A stretch of DNA of 64,000 nucleotides from an uncultured Dorea sp. (GCA_910584095.1 CAJTYU010000001.1:62001-126000), one strand, 5' to 3'. Positions 15,784-25,316 are shown, numbered from the stretch's first letter. The notes: generated by a model from the sequence alone, not told the origin. Translations and numbers: made by a program.

Positions 15784-16797
15784 TTAACAGTGTTCCAGCA
15801 CAATACCGTGAGCAATTCCCGGCACGCTCTCGCCTTCATTAAAACTGACTGTAGACATGAGCGCGCCCGTCGGCACGAATAATACTCTTTTCCACTCGCC
15901 TTTCTCTAGCTTCGGCAGTATATAAGACGCCAGCGTCGCGGCTGCGCAGCCGCAGCCGCTTCCTCCTGCATGTGTGTCCTGAGTCTGCTGGTCAAAAATC
16001 GTCATACCGCAGTCCATGTGATTTTTCATAATATCCAATCCTTTTTTCCGCATCAGGTCAAATAGGATACTCTGCCCCACATACCCCAGATCGCCAGTAA
16101 TAATCCGATTGTAATCATCCGCCTGCCTTTCAAAGTCCTGCAGATGAACCGCTATGGTATCTGCCGCCGCCGGCGCCATACATGCCCCCATATTCTGAGA
16201 ATCTTTCAATCCATAATCCACGATCTTTCCGACTGTGATCCCTGATATCCTCACATGACTTTTTTTATTTCCCACCACGAAAGCGCCGCTTCCGGTTACC
16301 GTCCACTGCGCCGACAAAGGCCGTTGATTTGCATAGCTCAAGGGAAACCGAAATTCCTTCTCCGCCGTCCCGAAATGACTGGATGTAACCGCAAGCATAT
16401 GTTCTCCATATCCCGCCGCCACGCACATGGCCGCCAGCGCCAGCGCTTCCCCAGAAGTTGAACAGGCGCCAAACAGCCCGAATAGGGGAGTCTGGAAGCT
16501 TTCCAATCCCATAGACGTTGCGATTCCCTGCCTCAGCAGATCGCCGCCAAATAAATACCTGATCTTCTCCGGCGTCAGCTTAGCCTTGCCCAAAGCCAGC
16601 GTACAAGCTTCCTTCTGCATCGTTCCTTCCGCCGCCTCCCAAGTCTTCTCTCCAAAGAGATTCTCTGGATCTGTCATGTCAAAGTATTTCCCCAGCGGTC
16701 CTTCGCTTTCCTTTTTTCCTACTACAGCGGCGCTGCTCATAATATAGGGTGATTCGGAAAATGCAATGCTCTGTGTTCCCTTCGTTCTCTGAATCAT
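15784..16797 (-). CDS. spoVAD: Stage V sporulation protein AD
   Basis: SpoVAD is the peripheral dipicolinate-binding subunit of the SpoVA channel, with a thiolase-like fold. The 337 residues include GLFGACSTSGEALALAAMCV and DTHAGGSGCGCAA, typical of the family. The start at 16797 (MIQRTKGTQ) has AAGGTGG six bases upstream. In Bacillus and most clostridia spoVAC precedes it; here it is the first gene, right behind a sigma-G-type promoter. Confidence 0.92.
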   Translation of the reverse strand: MIQRTKGTQSIAFSESPYIMSSAAVVGKKESEGPLGKYFDMTDPENLFGEKTWEAAEGTMQKEACTLALGKAKLTPEKIRYLFGGDLLRQGIATSMGLESFQTPLFGLFGACSTSGEALALAAMCVAAGYGEHMLAVTSSHFGTAEKEFRFPLSYANQRPLSAQWTVTGSGAFVVGNKKSHVRISGITVGKIVDYGLKDSQNMGACMAPAAADTIAVHLQDFERQADDYNRIITGDLGYVGQSILFDLMRKKGLDIMKNHMDCGMTIFDQQTQDTHAGGSGCGCAAATLASYILPKLEKGEWKRVLFVPTGALMSTVSFNEGESVPGIAHGIVLEHC

Positions 16798-16840
16798 ATG
16801 ATATCCACCTTCCATATTAACTCGGTTCTCTTCCTGCCCT

Positions 16841-16870
16841 TAGTATGGAAAGCTTACAAAAAAATTATAC
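16841..16870 (-). promoter_or_regulatory. Sigma-G-type promoter of spoVAD-spoVAE
   Basis: GTATA and CATACTA are separated by 18 bases, matching the forespore sigma-G pattern (GHATR, 17-18, CATnnTA). It sits between the jetC stop and spoVAD, which agrees with forespore expression of spoVA genes. Confidence 0.6.
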
Positions 16871-16871
16871 C

Positions 16872-19800
16872 TTAACTGCCATCATTTTCTTTGTTCTGCT
16901 CCGCACATCCCTCCATCATTTCCAGATAGTTTCCCTTATCAATATGCATCATGGAAATCTGGTTATTGTACCTGCGGAATCCATAAACGCTGTCCACATT
17001 GCGGATTAAAGACTGCAGACGTTCATCCGGCACACAGACAATCAGCTGCAGCTCCAGTTCTCTCGCATAGCGCAGGCATACCTCGCTCCGCTCCTTGTCC
17101 ATTTTAGAAAATGCTTCATCTAACAATACCAGCCGGATCTTAGAATCCCGGCTGCTCTGCTGCATGTAAAGCATAGCGAAACCTGCCAGAAGCGCTACAT
17201 ATTTGGGATTCTGCCCTTCGCCGCCGGAATCTCTTCCCGCCATCTCGTCCACGGCATTTTTCTTAATATTCCCCTCCTTATCTTCCACCTTCTCGTACAT
17301 ACTAAAATTCAAATAGTTACGGTAATCCGCATATTTTTCCATTTCCTGCCTGTGAAGAGAGCGTTTCACGCCCTCATCATCTCTCGGCGGCATAAATTTC
17401 TCAGTCAATCTCTGTATCTGGCGTTCATATTTCTGGTAAAATTCATCCTCACACAGACTAAGCTGTCCTTCAAAGCCGTCGTTATCCAATACCTTACTGT
17501 CAAGCTCCGGCGCCGTCAGCATCTCATAAAACTGTCCGTTTTCATTCTCAGCCGGAAGTATATCAATCTGATAGGTACTGTCTGAAAAACGGATTTTTGA
17601 CAACATCCGGTTGATTTCCCTCTTATGGCGGTAAGCCGCCTTAATTTCTCCATGAATAGTAGCAATAACATTTTCCCTGAGAGAATGATATACCTGCTGA
17701 TACTGCTTCTCAAATTCTACTTTATATTTCGGCTCAAAATCCTGTTTAAGCTCTTCAAGAACCTTATCATACGCGTCGTTTTCCCGCTCTACGCCGGTAA
17801 ATCCATACGCCGGATAATCTCTATTGAAACGATTCCTTGCAATCACCCTCTGATCCGCCGCCTGTTCCTCCTGCCTTGCAAGCTCCGTAAGTTTTTCATT
17901 CTGCTTCCTTCTATACGTATTTTCTGCCTGCAGTTCTAGATTCTCCCTTACCTCTGCAAGCAAGACTTCGTTTACTGTGAAACCTTCCTCCAAGCTTCTA
18001 AGTCTTTCCTTGAATCCCTCCAGTTCTCTCCTGACCGCGCGGCAGTCGCTTTCCCGTCCAATCTGTTCTTTCGTAATCTGTTCCAAGCCGGCATCCAGCC
18101 TCTTAAGCTCCTGTTCTAATTCAATCTGCCGTTCTTTTAACTGGGCGGCCAGTGTTCCATCCTCCAGCTTCACAAGTTCCTGCCTGAGAAGCTCCTGCCT
18201 TTTAAAATACTCCTCCAACTCTCCAGCGGCGCCTGAGAGCTGCAGAAGCTGCTCCGTATTCTGATTCAAACGCTCAAATTTCTGCGCCCGGTTCAAAGTG
18301 CTCTGCAGTTGTAGGTCGGCAATTCTCCTTTTCTCCAATTCATAAATCTCATCCTCCAGCTCCTTAAGCTTTGCCTTGGAAACCTTTGTTCCTATACACG
18401 CATACCGGTTATAATCGTCCTCCCTCAAATGGCGGAAAATATAATTGCCGCAGGAATAACAATCCGGGGTTACGCCGTCGCGGACCTGATGAAGTTCATC
18501 TATCGTCCCGCACTTTTTTATTCTTCCCAGATATCTTTTCAAACACAAATCCGCATAAGGCTCGGATGCCTTTACCGCATCGTATAAAGTCCCCTTCTCT
18601 GCTGATGGATTATCCCGCTTGATTGCCTCCGTATTAATCAATTCAACCCCTTCATACTCTCTCCGCCTCATCCTGCGGAAAATCTTTGCCGCGTCCAACG
18701 CATACTGCGGCTCAGTAATCAGGCTGTGCTTAATCCGCCCCAGCCTTCCCTCAACGGCATTTTTCCATTTCTCATCCGCAACGTCAAACAAATCCGCAAA
18801 TATCTCCACACGAATGGTTCTTCCATACTGACTGCTCAATTCGCTCTGAAGTCTAGCTCTGGCGCTTTTCAGCTCCTTCCTGTAAGGCTTGCGGTCATGC
18901 TTGAGATCTTGTGCCATCTCTCGTTTCTCATCCAGATCTTTTTTTGCCGCACGAATACTTTCTTTCAATTCCCCCAATTCTTCGTCAATCATTTCCAGTG
19001 CATTTTCAATTCCCCGTTTCAGCTTCTCAAGACACGCTGCCGATACGCCTCCCTGCAGGATATCTTCTATACACTGCAGTGTAGGATTACTGACATAACC
19101 GCTGATATCCTCATCCTCTATCCACTCCCTTAGGCCGTTTTGAATCGCCCGCCATTGTCTGGAATTTCCCTCCAGAAGACTAATCGTAGTATTAAGCTCC
19201 TCAATTTCTTTCTTTTTGGCTCCATAACTGCCCGCCTCAAGCTTTGACTTAACCTCTATCAGTTCATCTGTCGTTTTCTTTTTAACTGTATCCAGCGCCC
19301 TACGCTTTTCTTCTAATTCATAAATCTTAGCCTCCGCGCCCTTCAAATCTTCTTTCTTTGCTTCCAGACGTATTTTGCAGCCCTCTATATCCAAAACCCG
19401 CAGAATCCTCTCTGTGCGCAGCTTATCGGATCTCACCTGAACCAGCATCCGGTTCTCCTTACGTATCTCGTTTAGAAGTTCAATCCGATGCTCCAGATCG
19501 TCCACTCTTTCCTTAATCTCCCGGTAAGCGCCCAGCTGCCTGCTTATAACAGATACTGTATCCTCCTTGCTTTTGGGAAACATATAGTCCCGGATAAACT
19601 GCCCGGTACCGTCTGCCATGCGGAGAGCAATCGCACTTTTTTCCATAGTCATGAGACGACCCGGATCTATATAGCCAAATATCTCATCATACAGGAGATT
19701 CAGATATGCCTCCTTCGACGGATATACGCGGTTCACATCCACACGGCCCCGGTTGGACTCCGACCTGCTTCTGGCTTCAATCAGCTTCTTTATCTGCGCT

Positions 19801-20258
19801 GTCGTATAAGGCGTCCCGTTCTCCGTCAGATATCCATCCCCAGACAGTTCCCCGGAATGGCTGAAAAAATGATATTTCTTCAAATCCTGATCATGCCTTC
19901 CCACCTCAAAAACAGCTCCGATACATGTAGTAATCCTGCTGCCGGTATCTTCTATTTCAAGCACAATCTGAGAACAAAAATCCATGTTTTCCCTGTTAGA
20001 AGTTCCATCCTTCTGCGCTCCACGCAGATAACTTAATACACTGCGCCTGTTTTTCGCATCATCCGCCGCCTTATTTAAAAATGCAGCCGCCACGCTTCCG
20101 TAGAGAATCACCTGTATGGCGTCCATCACCGTCGACTTGCCGGAACCGCTCTTCCCGCTGAACAGGTTCACATACTCATGAAACTCCAAAATCTTATGAC
20201 TGACGCCGCCCCAATTGTTAATCAGCATCCTCCGAAATAATTTCTTCGATTGTTTCAT
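16872..20258 (-). CDS. jetC: Condensin-like SMC ATPase, MukB/JetC type
   Basis: A 1128-residue SMC-like protein. Walker A GKSGSGKST is at 35-43, long coiled coils fill about 270-930, and the head closes with signature DSGGEGQNPKYVALLAG near 1010 and Walker B LVLLDEA near 1043. This is the JetC/MksB subunit that dimerises and extrudes DNA loops. I place the start at MKQSKKLFRR (20258), nine bases after GAGGAGG and 41 bases inside jetB. It is encoded with the kleisin-type (JetA) and MukE-type (JetB) partners. In Wadjet systems a JetD nuclease follows; here the next gene is spoVAD. Confidence 0.88.
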   Translation of the reverse strand: MKQSKKLFRRMLINNWGGVSHKILEFHEYVNLFSGKSGSGKSTVMDAIQVILYGSVAAAFLNKAADDAKNRRSVLSYLRGAQKDGTSNRENMDFCSQIVLEIEDTGSRITTCIGAVFEVGRHDQDLKKYHFFSHSGELSGDGYLTENGTPYTTAQIKKLIEARSRSESNRGRVDVNRVYPSKEAYLNLLYDEIFGYIDPGRLMTMEKSAIALRMADGTGQFIRDYMFPKSKEDTVSVISRQLGAYREIKERVDDLEHRIELLNEIRKENRMLVQVRSDKLRTERILRVLDIEGCKIRLEAKKEDLKGAEAKIYELEEKRRALDTVKKKTTDELIEVKSKLEAGSYGAKKKEIEELNTTISLLEGNSRQWRAIQNGLREWIEDEDISGYVSNPTLQCIEDILQGGVSAACLEKLKRGIENALEMIDEELGELKESIRAAKKDLDEKREMAQDLKHDRKPYRKELKSARARLQSELSSQYGRTIRVEIFADLFDVADEKWKNAVEGRLGRIKHSLITEPQYALDAAKIFRRMRRREYEGVELINTEAIKRDNPSAEKGTLYDAVKASEPYADLCLKRYLGRIKKCGTIDELHQVRDGVTPDCYSCGNYIFRHLREDDYNRYACIGTKVSKAKLKELEDEIYELEKRRIADLQLQSTLNRAQKFERLNQNTEQLLQLSGAAGELEEYFKRQELLRQELVKLEDGTLAAQLKERQIELEQELKRLDAGLEQITKEQIGRESDCRAVRRELEGFKERLRSLEEGFTVNEVLLAEVRENLELQAENTYRRKQNEKLTELARQEEQAADQRVIARNRFNRDYPAYGFTGVERENDAYDKVLEELKQDFEPKYKVEFEKQYQQVYHSLRENVIATIHGEIKAAYRHKREINRMLSKIRFSDSTYQIDILPAENENGQFYEMLTAPELDSKVLDNDGFEGQLSLCEDEFYQKYERQIQRLTEKFMPPRDDEGVKRSLHRQEMEKYADYRNYLNFSMYEKVEDKEGNIKKNAVDEMAGRDSGGEGQNPKYVALLAGFAMLYMQQSSRDSKIRLVLLDEAFSKMDKERSEVCLRYARELELQLIVCVPDERLQSLIRNVDSVYGFRRYNNQISMMHIDKGNYLEMMEGCAEQNKENDGS

Positions 20259-20862
20259 CTTCTGCAGCCTCCTCCCCGTATTGCTCAATCAGCTCATTCA
20301 CATCCGCAGCGCTGACATAGAGGTTAATCGTACTATACAGATAAATCGGCGTCTCATCCTCCACATCCCGTACCGCTCCCGGAAGTTCAATCATTTGGTG
20401 CCGGTTCATCAGGTACAGCGCCTCCCTCCACTCCGCCGACGCCAATTTCCGGTTTAGAAGATTTGTATTCTTCCCATACTCTCTGATTTCCTTCAAATTT
20501 GTTACCGTAGCATTCAATCCGTCCCCAAGAATCTTCTCCCGGTAAATCATCTTTACAAGCAATATAACAACCGTTGTTGTCAGGCTGATTTTCTCAGTTT
20601 CCGCCCCTTCCCCCTTTAACCGAAATATATGCTCCTGAGGGTCATGCTCCATCTCGCAGCCAAGCACTGACAGATAATCCTCAATAAATCCCTTGTGCCT
20701 AACGCAGAGTTCATAGTCTGGGTTATCTCTAGGCGTTAATGTCACCGGATCGTATTTCATCTGTATAATACAAGTCTGCCGAAATAATTTTGTTATCGTT
20801 CTTTTCAAATTCTCCGCCTCGGTCACGGATAACTCTTCCAAATATCCCATGTATGCCGCCAT
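20218..20862 (-). CDS. jetB: MukE-like condensin subunit, JetB (DUF4194)
   Basis: A 214-residue winged-helix protein of the JetB/MksE type, which binds the kleisin and regulates the SMC dimer. It has the usual length and layout, with ISLTTTVVILLVKMIYREK in the middle and an acidic C-terminal tail. It starts four bases after jetA with AAGGAG upstream and overlaps jetC. Confidence 0.82.
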   Translation of the reverse strand: MAAYMGYLEELSVTEAENLKRTITKLFRQTCIIQMKYDPVTLTPRDNPDYELCVRHKGFIEDYLSVLGCEMEHDPQEHIFRLKGEGAETEKISLTTTVVILLVKMIYREKILGDGLNATVTNLKEIREYGKNTNLLNRKLASAEWREALYLMNRHQMIELPGAVRDVEDETPIYLYSTINLYVSAADVNELIEQYGEEAAEDETIEEIISEDAD

Positions 20863-20866
20863 TGCT

Positions 20867-22309
20867 TCACTCCTTAATCTTCAGTTCTGAAAACCGGTAC
20901 CCTTCCCTGTTCTCAAATTCGCGCCCTATAGTAATTTCCCTGCCGCTGTCCGCAATCTCTACTGCATCCTGCCAGACAAAAAACAGTTTCTCCAAATCTT
21001 CCATCGATCTAACCGTATTCTCTGTTACTGTAAATACTCCATCCCGTTCATTTTTTCTGCGAAACGCATCGATCTCCCGCCGGGTATAGAGTGGTTTCAG
21101 AATAAATTCACCCATCTCCCCCGCCTCCTCCGCCTGTTTCACTGACTGCGGATAAAATTCCTTTTTCTCGCTGTTTTTCTTCCGATACAGACTTTGGTCA
21201 GTTACAATTTTAAACCGTTCGGTAACCCTCATCCTCCGTCCCAGTTCCTTAAGTATCTCATCTTGTTTTTTGCTCCGATTCAGCAAATTGATCAGAACCG
21301 CCGTCCGGTCTTCCTCCATCGCGCCTTCCATCAATATATAACGGATTCTTGCCGCCGCCCGGCTGGCAAATACCGTCTTCTGCTCAATTAATTTATTGTA
21401 TCTGCGTTCTATCGCATCAAACTGCCTCTCAATCATACGAATAATATTCACCGCTTCTTCACACAGCCCGACTGCGCGTTCCAGCTTCCTAAGCTGCACG
21501 GCAAAGCCGTTATGCAAACGCTCATTTTCTTCTCCACGTTCCTCCTGAATCTTAATCCTAAGCCGCTCCCTCCCGTCCAAAAATTCCTGCTTTCTAGCCT
21601 CGTTCTCACTGAGATTCTGATCGATCAATTCCTTTACGGCCTCCTTATAACGGTAGAAGCTGTCTGTAGTGGTAAGTATAGCGTATTTCCTGCTGTCGCT
21701 GTTATTGATCTCCTTTACCAGTACCTCCTGAATGCCCAGAAAGCTCTTTTGTCTGGACAGCTCGTCAAAATATCCCCTCATGCCCTCCTGCATATTGGCC
21801 AGCATCTGCAAAAGGGAACGGGAAGTATTAAACGCGCTTTTTAAAATCTCGTTATTCTTCTCTTTGTCTCCGCTGTAAGTATATAAATAGCTGTACACTG
21901 CCAGCACGCTCTCCCGCTCTCTGGTCGGCTCCTCGCTATGCAGGCGCGCAAACAGCTCTACAAACATCTGGCTGTATTCCGGAAAGGAAACCACGTAACT
22001 GTCAAGTATTTCGTCATAATCCCGCCTAAGCCATCCCCATGCCTCCAAATGCTTCAAACAAACCGACGCCATATTAGCCTTGGTCAGAAGCTCGCCTTCC
22101 TCGTCAAACTGTTCTTCACTCCAATCCAGCGTCTGCGCTGCAATCCGTTCATTCATAATACTCCGGCACTCCATCTCCGTAAGTCCAAGCAGCGAATAAG
22201 AGCGGCCGGATTCCTCATAAATCGCAATCAGAAACTGCTGGTAATAATCCATGTATTTGCTTGCAAAGAGCCTGTAAAATTCCTTAGGTATCTTACTGTT
22301 CAAATTCAT
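20867..22309 (-). CDS. jetA: Kleisin-like condensin subunit, JetA/MukF type (DUF5716)
   Basis: A 480-residue, largely helical protein that opens with IPKEFYRLFASKYMDYYQQF, the N-terminal winged-helix start seen in clostridial JetA proteins annotated DUF5716, followed by a helical middle and a C-terminal winged helix. As kleisin it should bridge the SMC heads. ATG at 22309 is preferred over a GTG six bases earlier because the GGGGAGGG site is then better spaced. First gene of the three-gene operon. Confidence 0.82.
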   Translation of the reverse strand: MNLNSKIPKEFYRLFASKYMDYYQQFLIAIYEESGRSYSLLGLTEMECRSIMNERIAAQTLDWSEEQFDEEGELLTKANMASVCLKHLEAWGWLRRDYDEILDSYVVSFPEYSQMFVELFARLHSEEPTRERESVLAVYSYLYTYSGDKEKNNEILKSAFNTSRSLLQMLANMQEGMRGYFDELSRQKSFLGIQEVLVKEINNSDSRKYAILTTTDSFYRYKEAVKELIDQNLSENEARKQEFLDGRERLRIKIQEERGEENERLHNGFAVQLRKLERAVGLCEEAVNIIRMIERQFDAIERRYNKLIEQKTVFASRAAARIRYILMEGAMEEDRTAVLINLLNRSKKQDEILKELGRRMRVTERFKIVTDQSLYRKKNSEKKEFYPQSVKQAEEAGEMGEFILKPLYTRREIDAFRRKNERDGVFTVTENTVRSMEDLEKLFFVWQDAVEIADSGREITIGREFENREGYRFSELKIKE

Positions 22310-22326
22310 ATCCACCCTCCCCGGTT

Positions 22327-22356
22327 ATAATAGCAATAAAGCCGTCTGCTTGTCTA
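22327..22356 (-). promoter_or_regulatory. Promoter of jetABC
   Basis: TAGACA, 18 bases, TATTAT, about 18 bases before the jetA start. It lies between the terminator of the surface locus and jetA, so jetABC is its own unit. Confidence 0.5.
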
Positions 22357-22370
22357 CCTTTGTTCTGCAT

Positions 22371-22409
22371 AAAAAAACCTGCCAAGAAACTCAAATTTCT
22401 TTAGCAGGT
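22371..22409 (-). terminator. Terminator at the end of the surface-appendage locus
   Basis: ACCTGC-caAGAAA pairs with TTTCTTtaGCAGGT, followed on the minus strand by seven T. A strong intrinsic terminator directly after the signal peptidase gene. Confidence 0.85.
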
Positions 22410-22418
22410 CCTACACTT

Positions 22419-23024
22419 TTATTTCACAAACGGCTTGCCAATATACGGAATATAGAAAAGCGCCTTCCCCTTCACCATACCATATGTAACAGCTTCTTCA
22501 TCCTCTGTCTCATTGGCGGCGCCCTTTGTACGGAATGCATAGCTGCCGTTTCCGTCATAATTACTTATCACATTTACAATCTCATGTGTAATCAGCACGC
22601 CGTCGCGGTTCGCATAAGTAATTACATCGCCTGTCTGAAGCTTTTCCGCCGACGCTTCATACGAAACAATTACGCTTCCCTTCGGAATTGCGTCTCCCAT
22701 GCTTTCTGACATCATACAGAACAGACGTATATGGAAAAAGCCCAGATTTGTCAAAACTAACGCCAGCGCCAAAAGACCTATAACAAAGCCTGCGGAAAAA
22801 AGCTTTGATTTCTTACGTTTTGGAGCAGGCTCCTCCATCTGAACCCGCTCCCGGACATCTTCAGCTTCCTCTCGTGCCTGTATATATACTGCTTTCTCCT
22901 CTTTCTGCGTTAAATCTTCGATCTCCTGCCTGTCCGGCTCCCGCTCCTCCCATTCATCTGCATGGAATAGTTCCTCCGGACTTGGAAGCCCTCTGGAAAA
23001 ACTATTAAATTCTCTCTCATCCAT
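22419..23024 (-). CDS. Signal peptidase I, ER/SipW type (Ser-His)
   Basis: A 201-residue membrane protease of family S26. About 75 acidic cytoplasmic residues precede one membrane helix (SAGFVIGLLALALVLTNLGF), then the catalytic Ser region MMSESMGDAIPKGSVIV and an LITHEIV motif where Gram-positive P-type enzymes have Lys. Ser-His is the ER/archaeal/SipW arrangement. It closes the operon with the wall hydrolase and DivIVA-like genes and probably processes proteins of this locus. Confidence 0.82.
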   Translation of the reverse strand: MDEREFNSFSRGLPSPEELFHADEWEEREPDRQEIEDLTQKEEKAVYIQAREEAEDVRERVQMEEPAPKRKKSKLFSAGFVIGLLALALVLTNLGFFHIRLFCMMSESMGDAIPKGSVIVSYEASAEKLQTGDVITYANRDGVLITHEIVNVISNYDGNGSYAFRTKGAANETEDEEAVTYGMVKGKALFYIPYIGKPFVK

Positions 23025-23047
23025 ATATTATGACCTTTTCCTCTGAT

Positions 23048-24673
23048 CTACTGAATATTCAAATATACTAACGGGTCAACCGCTTCACCATCCTTTTCCA
23101 CCTGAAAATGAAGATGATTCCCAGTGGAATTTCCGGTGTTTCCGCTCAACCCTATCTGCTGCCCTTTTTCAACTTCATCTCCGGTTTCCACATATATTTT
23201 AGCATGATGCATATATTTTGTCACTAGTCCATTCTCATGGGCAATTACAATATAATTGCCTTCCGCTCCGCCAGGACCTGAATAAACCACGGTTCCCTCC
23301 TGTGCCGCATAGGTAGGTATATTATATATACCGGTTCCCATGTCAATCCCCTTATGAAACGTACTCGCCCCGGCTATCGGCGACTTTCGATATCCAAAGC
23401 TGCTTGTCAGCATGGATCCCGGACATGGATTGACAAACGTCCCCAGTAAATCGCTGAATTCATCTACTGTCATCTCATCCAGCCGGTATAAATCGTACTG
23501 CTCCATCTGCCGAATCAAATCCCGTCCATAGGTCAGACTTGTTGCCCAGCGCTTTCCAATCTTCATAGCAAATGTATTCGCATCCTTTACTCCATAAGTC
23601 AGGTCGCTGTACACTTCTTCTAAAAGTTCCGCTCTGTCCTCAATACATTCTGTATATGTATGATATACGCGGAACCCGGCTGTAATACGGTACACAGAAC
23701 CCTCCTGATCCTGTTCTCCCGTATCCATATCAACGGTTCCCGCCGGGCCCATGCCCTTAATTCCAAAAAGATTATTATATTGAAAGGCCAGATAAGATAA
23801 GCCTTGCCCCTTACTGCCCTCCGGCCCGTATTTCCCAAACCCTGATTCCTGGATAATCTGCGCAATAGTTACAGACGCCGGATATCCGGTCTCATCCTGA
23901 CATTTGAGCGCACCCACAACCATCTCTGCAGTAATGAATTTCGGCAGCCCTTCTATCGGCATATCCACATTATATTTAATCTTTTCCCTGTTATCTATAA
24001 ACTCTGACGATGGTGTAAAGACACCAAACAAGTTGGAATAAACGGCCTTATCCCCTTTAACAGAAATAACCTCCTCTGCTTCTCCTTGAAAGTCCGCGTC
24101 AATACCTTCCTCTTTTCCAGTCGTATCCTGTAATTCCCATCCGTCAGACGGAGATACCGCATCTTCCGGCTGTTCCGGAGATGACGGTTCTGGTACCAAT
24201 TCCTCTTCCGGCTGCGGTTCCGGCGTCGGCTCCTCTTCCGGCTCCGGCTGCGGTTCTGGCGTCGGCTCTTCTTCCGGCTGGGGCGCCGGCTCTTCCTCCG
24301 GCTGGGGCGCGGGTTCTGGCTCCGGCTGTGGTTCTGGCGCCGGCTCTTCCTCCGGCTGGGGCGCGGGTTCTGGCTCCGGCTGTGGTTCTGGCGTCGGCTC
24401 TTCTTCCGGCTGAGGCGCCGGTTCCGGCGTCGGCTCTTCTTCCGGCTGAGGCGCTGGCTCTGGCGCCGGCTCTTCTTCCGGCTGAGGCGCTGGCTCTGGC
24501 GCCGGCTGTACCTCCGGCTCTGGCTGTTCCGGTTCTTCCCCGGCGGATTCCCCATTCTCTTCTGTATTCTCTTCCTGCTGCGTATCCTCTTCCATGCCAA
24601 ATGTTCCCTGTATTTCCGCTGCCAGCAAACAGGTACTAATTCCAAGAACCACTAATACTTTCTGCAATTTCAT
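23048..24673 (-). CDS. Secreted wall hydrolase: Pro/Glu repeats, GH73 glucosaminidase, M23 peptidase
   Basis: 541 residues. A signal peptide (1-26) is followed by an acidic region and a Pro-Glu repeat stalk (57-163). A GH73 domain (about 245-395; catalytic Glu276 in QIIQESGFG) and a LytM/M23 domain (421-540; HKGID at 440-444 and HLHF at 520-523) follow. It should cut both glycan strands and peptide cross-links outside the cell. All key residues are present. Its place next to pilus and fibre genes suggests it opens the wall for their assembly, which is inference. Confidence 0.88.
   Translation of the reverse strand: MKLQKVLVVLGISTCLLAAEIQGTFGMEEDTQQEENTEENGESAGEEPEQPEPEVQPAPEPAPQPEEEPAPEPAPQPEEEPTPEPAPQPEEEPTPEPQPEPEPAPQPEEEPAPEPQPEPEPAPQPEEEPAPQPEEEPTPEPQPEPEEEPTPEPQPEEELVPEPSSPEQPEDAVSPSDGWELQDTTGKEEGIDADFQGEAEEVISVKGDKAVYSNLFGVFTPSSEFIDNREKIKYNVDMPIEGLPKFITAEMVVGALKCQDETGYPASVTIAQIIQESGFGKYGPEGSKGQGLSYLAFQYNNLFGIKGMGPAGTVDMDTGEQDQEGSVYRITAGFRVYHTYTECIEDRAELLEEVYSDLTYGVKDANTFAMKIGKRWATSLTYGRDLIRQMEQYDLYRLDEMTVDEFSDLLGTFVNPCPGSMLTSSFGYRKSPIAGASTFHKGIDMGTGIYNIPTYAAQEGTVVYSGPGGAEGNYIVIAHENGLVTKYMHHAKIYVETGDEVEKGQQIGLSGNTGNSTGNHLHFQVEKDGEAVDPLVYLNIQ
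24185..24505 (-). repeat. In-gene tandem repeats encoding Pro/Glu stalk
   Basis: About 107 codons made of variants of PAPEPAPQPEEEP and PTPEPQPEPE. The near-identical DNA units make the region prone to length change. Other frames stay open through it only because the repeat lacks stops. Confidence 0.85.
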
Positions 24674-24692
24674 AACTGAGTGAACTCCTTCT

Positions 24693-25316
24693 TTAGTTCT
24701 TCCGTTTTATTCTCTTCCTCATACTTTCGCGAACATGCTGCTCGAGCTTTGAAACTGGAACTCTCCCTTTATTCTTAAAAAATTCTTCATATAGCCATTG
24801 CTGTTTCTCAACCTTATCTTCCAATTTTGCTACTATTTCCTGCTTCTCAAGAATCGACTGCTCTTTCTGCTGCAGCTGTACTTCCAATGCGCCGACACGT
24901 TCATTCTGCCTGTCTAATTCTTCTCCGAGTTTCTCAAAGTCCTCCTGGAGACAAAGTATTGACTCCTTTTCCTTTCTCAAAACACTCTCCTGTCTTCTAA
25001 TGACCTCTCCCCGGGAACGAATCGTCTCCTTCTGAACGTCCATCACATTCTTACTCGTCTTAATTTCATTCTTCTGCTGCTCGATAATCTTCTCCTGATC
25101 TTTACTTCGCTCCCATAAAGTCTTATAACACTCCTCCGCCTCTAAAAGCTTCTCCGCCTGTTTCTTATTCATTGCCTGCGCTATTCCCAAATCTTTACGA
25201 AGATTTTCAATCTCTGCCTGAAGCTCTTCAATATATGCATCTGCACTTTTTTTATTATATCCACCTAACAAGCTGCCGCTGATTTTTCCTTCTATTTCAC
25301 CCATTAATGAATTCAT
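24693..25316 (-). CDS. DivIVA-like coiled-coil protein
   Basis: 207 residues. The start GSLLGGYNKKSADAYIEELQ resembles the DivIVA/GpsB N-terminus (GYNxxxVDxYI), which binds curved membrane, and residues 25-180 are continuous coiled coil. DivIVA proteins recruit partners to poles and septa; this one could place the surface machinery. It has its own promoter and starts the wall hydrolase/signal peptidase operon. Confidence 0.6.
   Translation of the reverse strand: MNSLMGEIEGKISGSLLGGYNKKSADAYIEELQAEIENLRKDLGIAQAMNKKQAEKLLEAEECYKTLWERSKDQEKIIEQQKNEIKTSKNVMDVQKETIRSRGEVIRRQESVLRKEKESILCLQEDFEKLGEELDRQNERVGALEVQLQQKEQSILEKQEIVAKLEDKVEKQQWLYEEFFKNKGRVPVSKLEQHVRESMRKRIKRKN

Noticed and set aside
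23995..24645. Long open frames on both strands across the Pro/Glu repeat region
   Set aside because: They exist because the CCx/GAx-type repeats contain no stop in several frames. They have no ribosome-binding site and low-complexity Ala/Pro or Arg/Ser products.
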